From positions 52,498,646 to 52,562,645 of the forward strand of contig OY744607.1 of NCBI GenBank assembly GCA_963556255.1: a stretch of DNA of 64,000 nt, written 5' to 3'. Every line of letters begins with the position of its first letter. Position 1 is the first letter of the stretch. Below the pieces are notes generated by a model. The model saw only the letters and a list, made by a program, of their open reading frames with translations, ran no database searches and was not told the origin of the DNA. Shown piece by piece: positions 1 through 19,700 of the stretch. This stretch comes from Allolobophora icterica (Eukaryota; Annelida; Clitellata; Crassiclitellata; Lumbricidae). The translations under genes and the position numbers were made by a program.

Positions 1-1
1 C

Positions 2-6815
<6,814 letters not shown>

Positions 6816-7470
6816 TCTAATCTAATCATTTTTATATTATAATCTAATCACTTTTATATTCTACGCAGAAATCCGGAAAAATTGACTCCTCCCTGTACGC
6901 ACGTTTCCTTCTTACACACCCATGCCTTCGTGCGTCCGCTTGACGCACCACTTAATCACTTTTATATGCTAATCTAATCACTTCTGTAATCTATTCTAAA
7001 TGTAATTACTCATATTCTAATGTTGACCTAATTACTTTTTAATCTAGTAATTTTTATGATCTAGTCTAATCCAAGGCCATAGCTAGATTTTGTGTGTTTA
7101 AACACCACCCGAATTTAAATAATGTAAAAATTAAATAGTGCATTATTTTACTAACTCCAAACCTCTTAGTCGGTTGACTTGGTTGCTTGTCGGCGTGCTG
7201 AAGGACGAGAAAACACCCCCACCCCCAAACAAAATCCTGGCTACGGTCTTGGTCTAATCACTTTTATATTCTAGTCTAATCACTTTTATAAGCTATTTTA
7301 ACGCAATTGTACTAATATTATAAGTTCCAGTGTAAGGCTATTTACTTAGATTCTAATCTAATAATTTTTATAATCTAGTCAAATAATTGTTATAATCTAT
7401 TCTAATTACTTGTAATTTGATCACTTTTATTATCTTATCTGATATCTTCTCTGGGCATTATACTATACTC
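6816..7470. repeat. TAATC-rich intergenic repeat region
   Basis: Irregular arrays of TCTAATCACTTTTATATT-like units directly after the NHL stop codon. They resemble the TCTAATC tails of short repeats elsewhere in the window (34877, 45740, 47920). No gene seen. Confidence 0.6.
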
Positions 7471-7526
7471 AGTTTCAGGAGGTCGTTCTTTAGACCAAAC
7501 GCTTCTGTAATTGTAATTATAATCTG

Positions 7527-8424
<898 letters not shown>

Positions 8425-8479
8425 AATCATTTGGTTTTCAATTTATCGTGTCACAAAAGAACTTGGCAAATCTATCGTA

Positions 8480-9620
8480 ATCGTAATCTCAAGATTTCTA
8501 TAGCGCCTAAATCCATAAGTAATCCAACTGTAATCATAATAAATTGTAACCTCTAAACTCCTAAAGCGCCACTCTTATAAGGGCAAGCGCAGGGTATCAG
8601 CCTATAATCACGAGCGCTACATCAGATCAGAGGGGTTTTCCAGTTGGTATAGTCCAAAAGAGGTCCGAGTCCGATTTCCAGGGGGCCAGATCAAGAGACG
8701 AGGCAAAGCAGCTGTAAAGGCGGGTGTCGTTTATGGCAGATAATATTGGAAGGCGGAGGATCAGACGATTCAGGGTTTAGGTCTATGAGTAGGGCTTATA
8801 CTTGAAAAGGTGATAGGCCTACTTGAGTGGAAATCCCGGGGGTGATAGATAGAGGAACATAAAGAGGAGGATCGAGGACGGGTTGCAATGATGATGGAGA
8901 AACCGAGAATCTGTGGAATTCAGAGGAAGGTCGTTCCAGAGGCGTGGTGCTGTGTTGAATATATGTCTTGGTTGGAGAACTTGAAATGAGTAGTGACCAG
9001 AGGTAGAGCCCTGCGCCGACGTCATAGTGTCGGCGGCGGCGCGGCATGCCCTAATCAGAAGCATGAGTCACTATGAGAGTTGAACAGCCGTTGGTCCTGT
9101 GACCAATCAAGAGGGCCAAATTCTACCAAGTACTAAGTCAAAACCTGTCTCAAATGTCGGCGGCGGCGGCGCAGGGCTCTAACCAGAGGTTGATAGACAC
9201 TGAAATAGGAGGAGGATCGGATGGAGCCCCAGAGCGGGTTGCCTGGATGGTGAAGAGATCACGCAAGTAGGCTACCTGGGCTGGGAATATTGTAGGGAGT
9301 TGTAGGCTAGTGATAGGACGCTGAAGTGGATTCGCTCTGGGATTTTTAGCCAATGGAGTTGCTTGAGGATGGGAGTGATATAATGATTTTTGGGCGGTCT
9401 GAGTTTTGGATAGAATAAGTTGCAAACGCTTGATTTGGGTGGATTCATGGTTGAGGAAGAAGGAATTGCAGTAATCGAGCTTTGAATAAACAATGGAGGT
9501 GACAATGGTGTAGCCGGTTTTAAGGTCGAGCATGGGCCTGGTATGCGCCGGAGGTAACAGGACCTAAAATTAGTGGAACTCGAGATTGGGTAAATTTTAC
9601 ATACTCCAGACAACTGCTAT
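8480..9620 (-). pseudogene. Degenerate CR1/L2-type LINE 3' end
   Basis: Broken minus-strand frames read YSKLDYCNSFF, PISVSINLW, then after an inserted element SLLISSSPTKTY and NTAPRLWNDLPLNS, the usual C-terminal RT order. The lower-coordinate end (8556-8735) matches a related 3' UTR fragment at 30905-31130. Frameshifts and the insertion make it non-functional. Confidence 0.75.
9005..9181. mobile_element. GC-rich foldback element with 9-bp target duplication
   Basis: Inverted ends AGAGCCCTGCGCCG and CGGCGCAGGGCTCT flank CGG-rich arms. The 9-bp sequence ACCAGAGGT occurs on both sides (8996-9004, 9182-9190). Removing the element and one duplicate restores the LINE reading NLW/SLL. A 9-bp duplication would suit a Mutator-like MITE; the superfamily is inference. 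Confidence 0.7.
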
Positions 9621-9666
9621 AATGTTGAAACGAAACCTAAAGCATTTAAGTGAGGGCTGCTTTAAT

Positions 9667-10530
9667 CAGTCTTGTTGTCCTCGAGACCAAGGTCTTGTTC
9701 TCGAGTGCACTCGAGTTCGTTTTGAAAAGTCTTGGTCTTGGTCTTGGTCTTGAGGTTCAAGGTCTTGGTCTTGGTCTTGGTCTTGATGTTCAAGGTCTTG
9801 GTCTTGGTCTTGAGGTTCAAAGTCTTGGTCTTGGTTTTGCAAGACCAAGACCAAGACTTTTGACAATATAAAGAATCATTTAACAAAACGCGAGGATTTT
9901 AATAATTTATCCAATAATTACTAATACAATTGCTTTAGTATTTACACGGTGTGAGTGAGCCTTTACTGTTGCTTTTGACATTTATTTTGACTTCCGGTTA
10001 TTTACCATGGAATGATTTCAAAACAGACTCACAATTTGTACATTTACATCCGGTACTTGAAAAACTGCTCTGTGTGCCAGTGAATTCAGCACTGTAGAAC
10101 GTATTTTTCACATGGCAGAATTTTTATGAGGCCCCAAGGGTCACGTCTTGGTCAGAAAATTCTGAGCGAATTGTTTTTTTAAAAATGCAACAGGCATATG
10201 GAATAAGATTTCGCATGAAGGACTTTTGTAAATACGAAATCATGATTCTCTGCAGTCTGCATTTGGAGTTGTTTTCTGTGAATAAAATAAAAGATTCGTG
10301 TTTTAATTAAAATAGCGAGTAGTCTGACTTGACAATTTTTTAGTAAGGAATATAAATCTGGATAATTATGGTTGTGATTTTTGGGTATTGTTCTCGGGTT
10401 GGTCTTGAGTTTCAAAGTCTTGGTCTTGGTCTTGAGGTTCAAGGTCTTGGTCTTGGTCTTGAGGTTCAAGGTCTTGGTCTTGAAGTTCATGGTCTTGGTC
10501 TTGAGGTTTAAGGTCTTGACAACAAGACTG
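9667..10530. mobile_element. hAT-like element ending CAGTCTTGTTGTC, GGTCTT-rich
   Basis: Perfect 13-bp inverted ends CAGTCTTGTTGTC and GACAACAAGACTG. Flanking 8-mers GCTTTAAT and GCATTAAT match 7 of 8. Subterminal (GGTCTT)n blocks at 9722-9860 and 10392-10512 sit at each end; the inner 530 bp is AT-rich with no transposase. Confidence 0.75.
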
Positions 10531-10973
10531 GCATTAATTGAGAATTAAAACATAATTTATCAATGATTATCAGCTCATTTAATTAGTGTCAAACTCGTTA
10601 CACTATGACGCCAGTGTCGCTGTTTCTATAGACGTTACGCGTTTGGAATCTCTACAACCGATATAATCTGTGTGTCTATGGCTAGCTCACCACGTCGTTA
10701 TGTTTACTCTGTAACAGTCCGTTAAAGTTTAAACGATTTAAACATTTCGTGCGAATATTTAAGAATTCCCCAGCTCCGTGTAAATGACGACTGATTTTAG
10801 GCAAGATATGAGATTTTGAAGTTATTTGTACCAATCAGTTGGCGAATGTTTATTCTCCGCCTGAACTATCACCCTAAACTTCCGGCCCATTTTAACTAGA
10901 ATCTGGCGATTTTATAGCGCTTTATTTTTACAGAAATTAAATTGTGTAACCTTGATGGTTATATACGTGTATG

Positions 10974-11313
10974 GGTAAAACCGTAGTTTACGTTGCTAAA
11001 TTCAACATCTTTTCAGGCCCGTACTTAACGTTGCTAAATTAATGTCATGTCTTCACGTAGCTGATCATCCAACTTCTAGTTTAACTCTTAATATGAAATA
11101 TTTTCATCGTTCATCCGACTTCTAGTTGCAGTTATATGTTTATCAAACATCCCGCTTCTAGTTTCAGTAACATTTTCATCAATAATCCAACTTTTAGTTT
11201 AACTATGAAACAATTTTCATACTTGGTAATAGACCTAACGTCAAGGGATTTAGCAACGTAAACTTCAGATTTTCAACCACTATCAATTTAGCAACGTAAA
11301 CTACGGTTTTACC
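10974..11313. mobile_element. 340-bp MITE with 30-bp perfect inverted ends
   Basis: Begins GGTAAAACCGTAGTTTACGT and ends with its exact inverse ACGTAAACTACGGTTTTACC; the arms match over about 29 bases. A perfect 8-bp duplication CGTGTATG flanks it (10966-10973, 11314-11321). The interior has about four copies of a 50-bp unit containing ATCCAACTTCTAGTTT. Eight-base duplications fit hAT, P or Merlin groups. Confidence 0.85.
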
Positions 11314-11453
11314 CGTGTATGGTCGATGATGACTCTTGAATCAATAAATTTTATCGGATAAATGATCAACTTCGTTGATTTGTGCGATCGTGAAATATTT
11401 GTAACGTCGATTGTACAAGTTTCACTCTCATTCTGTGTCGAAACTTGATGAGG

Positions 11454-11826
11454 CCACAGTATAAATAATTACACAGTACGTCAACTCGCATTGCTAACTG
11501 TTGACTAGTTTTTGGGGTGACGCCATCTTGAAACAGAGCTTTTGAATTATAGATTTAAGCTGAAATTAACGTTAAAAATAACATTGTTAATTCTAATGAA
11601 GTTCTCGATGTTGTTTTAACATTTAAAAATATTTTATTTTATGGATTCCGGTGTATCGGCGATTCAGCGTGTAGTCCTCAATGTTGTTGTAACGTTTGAA
11701 AAATATTTGATGTGATTGTTTCCGGTGTATCGGCATGTAAACGTTCTCTTTCAAGATGGCGTTTGGTCACACAATCTGACTGCTGCATAGGCCGGGAGTC
11801 GACGTCCTGTGTAATTATTTACACTG
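11454..11826. mobile_element. 373-bp MITE, 8-bp duplication TGATGAGG
   Basis: Ends CACAGTATAAATAATTACAC and the inverse of CACAGTGTAAATAATTACAC. TGATGAGG occurs at 11446-11453 and 11827-11834. A diverged relative of this family is seen at 28960-29620. It ends only 135 bp before the first recognisable 5-phosphatase exon. Confidence 0.75.
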
Positions 11827-11961
11827 TGATGAGGTTCTGTTGGCCCTAGAATTATAAAAATTCTTTAGAATTCATAATTTTCACGATAGAGATACTGCTC
11901 TCGGATACTGCTGTTTTGCATACGCAGTGGAAGTTCTGATGAAATTCTGAAAATGTTTTAG

Positions 11962-12066
11962 GCTTTACTTACTGACGTGGAATGTTGGAGAAGCAAATCC
12001 ACCAAAAGACCTGACGAAACTCCTGGGACTCGATGGAAAGACGCTTCCTAATCTCTATGCAGTCGG
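11962..12066 (+). CDS. 5-phosphatase exon 1 (first recognised)
   Basis: Acceptor atgttttag; the first base completes an upstream codon. Encodes [17 protein letters not shown] to NLYAV, ending in phase 2 at gtaaag. An in-frame TGA lies just upstream, so translation must come from an earlier, unseen exon. Confidence 0.88.
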
Positions 12067-13710
12067 GTAAAGAATAGAAGTTAAAGAAATTAATAAAAAT
12101 AAATAATTGCATAAATAAATTAATATGCCACTTATTTAGTAAATAATTAAATGATAAATAATCTACTACATGATTTTAGTATAAAGACTTTCGAGTAAAA
12201 ATAATATATAAAAGTGAAAAATTTAATTCTGAGGCATACATGGTGATAATACCAGTGCTAAACTACCATTACGATGATGGTGCTATACAAATCACTTTGT
12301 ACATTATGATTGTAATTATAAACATAATTATTAATTTATACAGTGCTGCTTCAGGAGAAAACTCACCAGAGGCCCTTGCTAGCCTATTTGATTTAAATGT
12401 CATTAAGAAATGTCATCATTAATGATTAGAAATATTGTCATTATTGCTTAGAAATGTCATCATTAATGCTTAGAAATGTAATCTTTGATGCTTAGAAATG
12501 TCATCATTAATGCTTAGAAATGTCAGTATTTAGCAGAACAATGCTCAGAAAACTATGCCAGTGGCTTACATGGAGCCCAACCAACGGATGATAGCACTAT
12601 TGAAGTCCTTAAATTGGATTACATGGTGGTGATGGAAAGGTGGAGCTGGTGGTTACAATGATTATTACGACAGGTGGTTTCATCCATGTGTGTTGTTTCG
12701 GTTGTTCTAGATTACAGGAGATGAGGTCTACAACGGCCGATTTGGTCTTTGAGGACAACTGGACAGCAGCCATAACAGACTGCCTCAGCACGAAGAATTA
12801 TGTCCGTGTGAGTTTCTGACCCAATTTGACCCTTTCCTCCATGTTATCGGTTGTTTACGGGTAACGGTAAGAGATAATTTTTGGAACATGGTTGCCAATT
12901 GGTTAGAGTGCTTGCCAATTGGTTAGAGTGCTTGCCTTGTAACGCGAAGAGTATGGTTTGAGCCTCCTCCCCGAGATGGTTACTGTATAAGGACCTTGAG
13001 CAAGTCCTTCACTCACAGTTGCTCAGTGCCACTGACTGATGCTCAGTAATTAGATAATAGCATATAATAAATACATAATAATAATAATTATAATAACAAT
13101 AATCACAAAACCTTGGCCAATTCCTGCTATTCTGGTAGATGTTTTGGATAGATGGTTGGCTTCCAGTTTCCTCCAGGTCTGCCTTTCAGTTCACAAAGTA
13201 CTGCATCTGAACTAGACAACCCATCTTTGTTCCATGCTCAGTTGCTCACCCTCACACAATTATTGCACTCATTCAATGGATGCTTTAACCCTTGATGTGC
13301 TCCTTACCCAAGCAGTGTTGGGCTTTTGGGCTTTCTCGGTTGCTGGTCCAAAGCGTTGGATTTCGCTGTCCAATTCAGTTCGATCTATCAGTCCTTTGAT
13401 GTCATTCTGGTCCAAACTTAAGACTCATCTCTTTCAACTTCCATACCCAATTGCTTTGCAATACAAATGAACGTTTTTATAGATATTTTTGTCATAGGGT
13501 ATTAACAGAAATGAAACATTCTTTCCAGATAAAAACTCGTCGTCAGAATGGAATTCACATTTCCGTTTATGGCCGAAAGGTCGACCTTTCGTACATCACA
13601 AATGTCGAGTCAGAATGCACAAAGACCGGCCTTGGGGGACTCTGGGTTAGATTCATACACAGTTTCCAACAGAATTGCACTTTTATTGTTAGTTTTATTG
13701 TTATTATTAC

Positions 13711-13752
<42 letters not shown>

Positions 13753-16700
13753 TGCTACTTATTGTTATTAGCATTAATATTATTATTGTTTTTATTACTA
13801 TTACACATTTATGAAGCACCACAGAGTTGCACTATGACTAATCATCATCCACTTCTTATTAAGGACTCTGTGTAAAAACTTTTGCGCTTTTTACTTATAT
13901 TATGTAATACTGCTCTGGGGGCTTTACTTCCCACTTCTCAGAAGCGGGATATTGTATTGCCATCTCTTAAGCAGTCTTGATGTCATCAACATGGCCAATT
14001 ATTGACCTATTTCCAACCTATCTTTCTATTCCAACCTATCTTTCTTATCGAAGAAATATGTGTCGATGCAGCGTATAAATACGATTTGAAAATATAAGTG
14101 TCCATTTCATTTCAAAACTTGGAGCCAATTTTTTCTTTGTGTCACTTTCTCTGATTAGAAAATTATTTTAACTAGCCCTTAGTGTTAGTAAATAAAAACG
14201 GGCTTAATTCGAAGGAAACGTAGAAAGGAGTTAAAAAGCTACAACTTTTTAACTATAGTTGTCGTTAGGCAGACCTTTTTCTATTGAATATGTTTGCATT
14301 CACTTGGTGGCAGCACATTTTTAAAGCTTCCATTACATGAAAAATTCTATCATTCGCCTCACAGCAGCAAGGTCTCAGCAAAGCAGAGATTGCATTGCCA
14401 CACTGGATCTTCGTTTCTTTTGTTGTCAACTGTTTATTTTATTGTGTCTCAGGGGAACAAAGGAGCGTTGTGCGTTCGCCTGACTGCGTTCGGAGTGAAT
14501 CTCTGCATCGTAGCCGCTCATTACGCAGCGCATTCGGAGAATTTTCGTCAGCGAATTGAGGTTCGTTTGTTCATTGCATTTCTGCCTATGTTTGCGGACG
14601 ATCAAACCGTGTGTAATGTGATTCTCTGTATTGTAAAGCATTTACGTGTTTCATATGTTGCTAGATATTTGTGCGTATGTGTTGTAGTAATGTTGTAATA
14701 ATGTTGTAACACCTTTTTAGAACTGTTATATGCTGTAATGTAATCTTTTACACTGTAGCAGAAAATAGTGTATTTCAGTGTATTGCGATGAATTGTAGTT
14801 CAATTTACTGTGATTTAACATATTAATGTAATTTAACATGTTGTAGTGTCATTTAGCATAATGTAACACTTGGTGACACAACCCTATGTTGCTGTATAAT
14901 GCTTGATTTTTAAATTACAGCTTCTTTTTGCAGGGTTTTAGTGACACTATGGGCTATTCAGTAGTGTGATTGGCCCATAATCCAACAATTGCATATTTGA
15001 ACCTGCTTAATGGTCTCTTGTCTACTCGCTGTTGATTTGTGGCATTTTGGAGCTTCTGATATTATTTTTATTTGTAGTATTTATATTATTATGCTAATTA
15101 TTATTATTGCTATTATTATTACTATTATTATTCATTTGTTAAGCACCACTATCTAATGACCAAGCATCAACTGATGTTGCTGAGAAATTATGAGTGAAGT
15201 AGTTGCTCAGTTACGGTTTCAACTAGCACATAATTTTAAAGTTATTATTATTTTTATTATTATTATTATTATTATTATTACTCATTTATTGAGCGCCGCT
15301 ATCTAATGACCAAGCATCACTCGATGGCGTTGAGCAATTGTGAATAAAGGACTTGCTCAAGGTACACAGTATTCATCTAAGGAGAGGAACTTCTGAAATT
15401 ATTATTATTATTATTATTATTATTATGCATGCATTTATTAGGTGCCACTATATGATGACCAGTCTGTGTCATTCTGTTTCTTAGGACTATAATCTGACTT
15501 TGGAAACGCAGAGATTTCGCGACAAAGATTGCGAGACGATTCTCGATCACGAGTAAGTTCGATTCAGTTCATAGGCATTTGGTTCGATCCTTGCAAGTCG
15601 CCAGAATAGATTTAGATCATTGGGTACCACTATGTGTGTGTGCGTGTGTATGTATGTATGTATGGATGTATCTGCATTGTGCATGTATGTATGTGTGTTT
15701 GTATGTATGTGTGGATGGCTGGATGAATGGATATGTGTGTGTTTATGTATGTATGTGTTTATGTATGTAAGTATGTAGATTGGAGCCCTCAAAAGTGCTC
15801 TGTGTGTCTACGAGATTGAGCAGGTGTGTCTTGACAGTCGGGTGTTGGCCATCTGGTGACGAAGATTGTCATTCTACTTGCAGCTACGTTTTCTGGATGG
15901 GAGATCTGAACTTTCGAATTGACGGAATTTCCAACGCGGAAGTGAGGAAACGAATAAAGGAAAACGACCTAGAGTATCTTTCGAAATATGACCAGGTACT
16001 TTTTATTTACTTCAGATCAGTTTATTTCAGTCCTGGTGCAGAGTTATTTGAGATTGGGGTGCTGCCTTATTCAGACCTGCTACTAGTCATTTTGGATAAG
16101 ATAATTGCTTTTTTCTTCAGATCAGGTACTTAGTTACTTCAGGTCAGGTACTTGCTTATTTTCTACAGATCAGGTACTTACTTACTTCAGATTAGGTAAT
16201 TGCTTATTTTCTTGAGATCAGGTACTTAGTTACTTCAGGTCAGGTACTTGCTTATTTTCTACAGATCAGGTACTTACTTCAGATTAGGTACTTGCTAAAA
16301 AATTCAGGTCAGATACTTGCTTATTTTCTACACTTACTTACTTTAGATTAGGTACTTGCTAATTTTTTCAGATCAGGTACTTGCTTATTTTCCTCAGACC
16401 AGTCACTTATGTAGTTACTTCAGGTTAGATACTTGCTTATTTTCTTCAGATCAGGTTCTTATTTATTTGGTTCTGATGATTTTTAATTTTAAAACCAGTT
16501 TGTACTTTTTTGTATTTTCAGCTGAGTCAAGCAATCAAAGAGGAACTGATCTTCATCGATTTCCTCGAGGGACCTTTGACCTTTGCTCCAACCTTCAAGT
16601 TCGACGTCGGCACCGATGACTACGACACAAGGTTTTACAATTACAATGACATTATTATATTACACCTGCAATTTCACTGTAGGATTACAGTGTTACAATT

Positions 16701-19700
16701 ACAACATTATAACAGCATTACTGTGTTACAAAAGTACTACAATGAAAGTACTGTGTTACAATATTGCAACAACATTACTATATTGCAGTTGCAATATTGC
16801 ATTCAGTAATATATAAAGTAAATAAACAAGTCACTTATCTGAAGTAAATAAACAGTGACTGATCTGAAGTAAATAAGACCTGGATCTGAAATAACTTAGT
16901 AAATAAGTACTTATTTGAAATAAGTAGTTACTCCATCTGAAATGGTTAGGTAAGTTAGTACATTTACCAAGCATCGATCGACAGTCAGTCAGAGAATCTT
17001 GGACGCTTGACCATCTCTTGTAGATCTTCTGATCTAACATCGTAAACTAAACGTCACAGCTGCCCTGCAGTGTACTACTGTTGTTATTTCGGCATTTATC
17101 AAATGCCACTATCTAATTACAATACAGTAGTACCATACAACTGCATTTGATTTTGTTCTCCTTCCAATGTTCAGAAGTGCACACGACCATACTACAGAAC
17201 ATCGACATGGCACTGAGCAATTGTATGTGAAGGACTTGCTCAAGGTCCTTACACATTGACCACGTCCGTGGTGCTTGAACTCATATGCTCAGCATTACAA
17301 GGTGACCACTATAACCTATTGGCTACTGAGCCACCCATCATCAATTGAGCTATTGTGTAAGAAGAACTTGCTGAAGGTACCTACACAGGAACCATCTCAG
17401 AGGAGGAGGCTTGAACCCATACTCCCCTGTGTTGCAAAGCACTCTAACCGTTCGACCACCATGTCGTACAGAGAATTAACCTTGGTTTGGTTCGATTATC
17501 AGTGCGAAGAATCGAGTTCCGAGCTGGTGCGATCGTATTCTGTGGAGGGTGCATGAGGATTCATACGAGGGAGTCGATCTTTCCGTGGAGCAGCTGAGCT
17601 ACACGAGCATCACAGAAGAGAAGACGAGCGACCACAGACCGGTCGTTGGAGAATTCGCCATCCAGGTACGAATGAAAGACCATCAGACGATTTAAAGTCG
17701 TTCCGTTTTGGGAACCGCTTTACATTCTTCAGTTATTTGCTAAGTGCTACTGTATGATTAGCCAAGTCTCGAATCTGTACAGCAGCCTGCTCAATCAACT
17801 TTATGTGTTATTATTATTAATACATGTTATAATGATGTTGATATGTGTTGGTTTATCGCCTAAGGTGTTGAAATCGCCATCTGAGCTGCCGGTGATGTTT
17901 GAGCCGATCGGTTGCTGGTGCCAACAGAAGGACAACGAAGTCTCCTACCTTGTCTCCTCGGATCTTGCGCTGCACTCGCGTGACTGGATCGGACTCTACA
18001 GGGTCAGGCCTTGCCGTCATCATCGTCTCCGTCATCATCATCTCCGTCATCATCATCATCCTACAGTGTTTTCAGATTGCTTATCAACCATAGGCTGCCT
18101 CTCTGTCTTACGAACTAATGTTCTGGAAGTTGACCTAATTGCGGCTTGTTTTTTGGTGTGCCATCGGTTGATGCCTTGTGCAATAAACATTGATGCAACA
18201 GAAGTTAATAATTTATAATAATAATAAATGATAATAATAGGAATAATAATGATAAAAATAATTGCCAGAATTGGATGAAAATTAGCTGTTCCAGATGCCA
18301 TTAACTGGAAAGTTTCTGGAAAGTTTTTTGTCTCCTGATTGATTAGACTTACCTCAAATGGGTAACAAAAGAATAATAATAATGATAATAATAATAATAA
18401 TAATAATAATAATAGCAATAATAATAATAATATTATTAATGGTAATAATAACTTGATAATAATAGTATTAATAATAATAATGATGATAATAATACTAATA
18501 ATAATAATGGTAATAATAACATGAATGATAACAATGATAATAATAATAATAATGGTAATAATTAAATAATAACAATGATAATATTAATAATAAAATAATA
18601 ATAATAAAATTAACAGTGGTAATAGTTATAATATTGACAGAAAATATCAGATTGTCTGAGTGAGGATGATGATTTTAGGATGGATACAAGAACTGGTTGG
18701 ACTACGTGACGTACGTCTGGGCATCTGGAAAGGGTGATGACATGTTCGATGGATCTCACATGTATTCAGTTCTCTTCGAGATGCGCTACCTCCAGCGGCT
18801 CCCCTCGGACACGTACTACCTTCTTTACTTCAGCTTTGCCAAGAACTGCGTCGTTGGATATTCAGACGGCTTTCGAGTGAGTCTTAGGGGTTGGGGGAAT
18901 TGCGGAAGATATGCAGTTAGAAAATCGGTGCGTTGTGGGAAGTAGCTTCTGAAATCCAGTGAATTGTGGGTGATATGGAGTATGAAAACTTGTGCATTGT
19001 GGGAATACGGATTTCAGAAGTGGTGCTTTGGCGGTGATGTGGGGTTTGAAACCTAGTGCATTGTGGATTGTATTGAGTTTCAAAACTCATGTATTGTTGG
19101 AAATATGGGGTTTGAAGCCCATTCATGGGTGATGTGGGGTTTGAAACCCAGTGCCTTGTGGATTGTATCGAGTTTCAAAACGCGTGTATTGGAAATATGG
19201 GGTATGAAGCCCATTCATGGGTGATGTGGAGTTTGAAACTTGCTGCATTGTTGTTGTGAAACCAGCTGTTTTCTGGATGATGGTGATGATGATCATGATC
19301 ATAATGATTCGAGGAAGACAACAAAAGAATAATTATGATGAAGGATCATTTTGTTACCATTAGTGCTTGATTATTTATGATGATTATGATATGATAATAC
19401 TGACAAGATTATGGCTACACAATTTTTGGTGACGAGAATGATGATTATTATAATGATAAAATGATGACAAGACAGTTTTGGTGTTGATGATGATGGTTAT
19501 CATAATGATAAGATGATGATGAGACAGTTTGGTGCTGAGCTTTTCCTTTGAAAAGCTCAGCTTCCACTATCTGGAACTGGCTTCCAGATAGTGGAAGCCA
19601 GTTCCACTATCTGGAACTGGCTTCCTCTCGAATTGTGGTCTCTCCCTAGGGTCTTGTCCACCTCTTTCTTCTCTGCTCTTAAGGCTTTTCTCTTTTGCGA

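Noticed and set aside
9150..9533. 127-codon minus-strand ORF as a novel gene
   Set aside because: Contains LDYCNSFF and neighbouring LINE RT motifs with frameshifts; a dead LINE end.
10680..10730. ATG frame MASSPRRYVYSVTVR as first exon of the 5-phosphatase
   Set aside because: No GT donor in the phase needed to join exon 1 at 11962.
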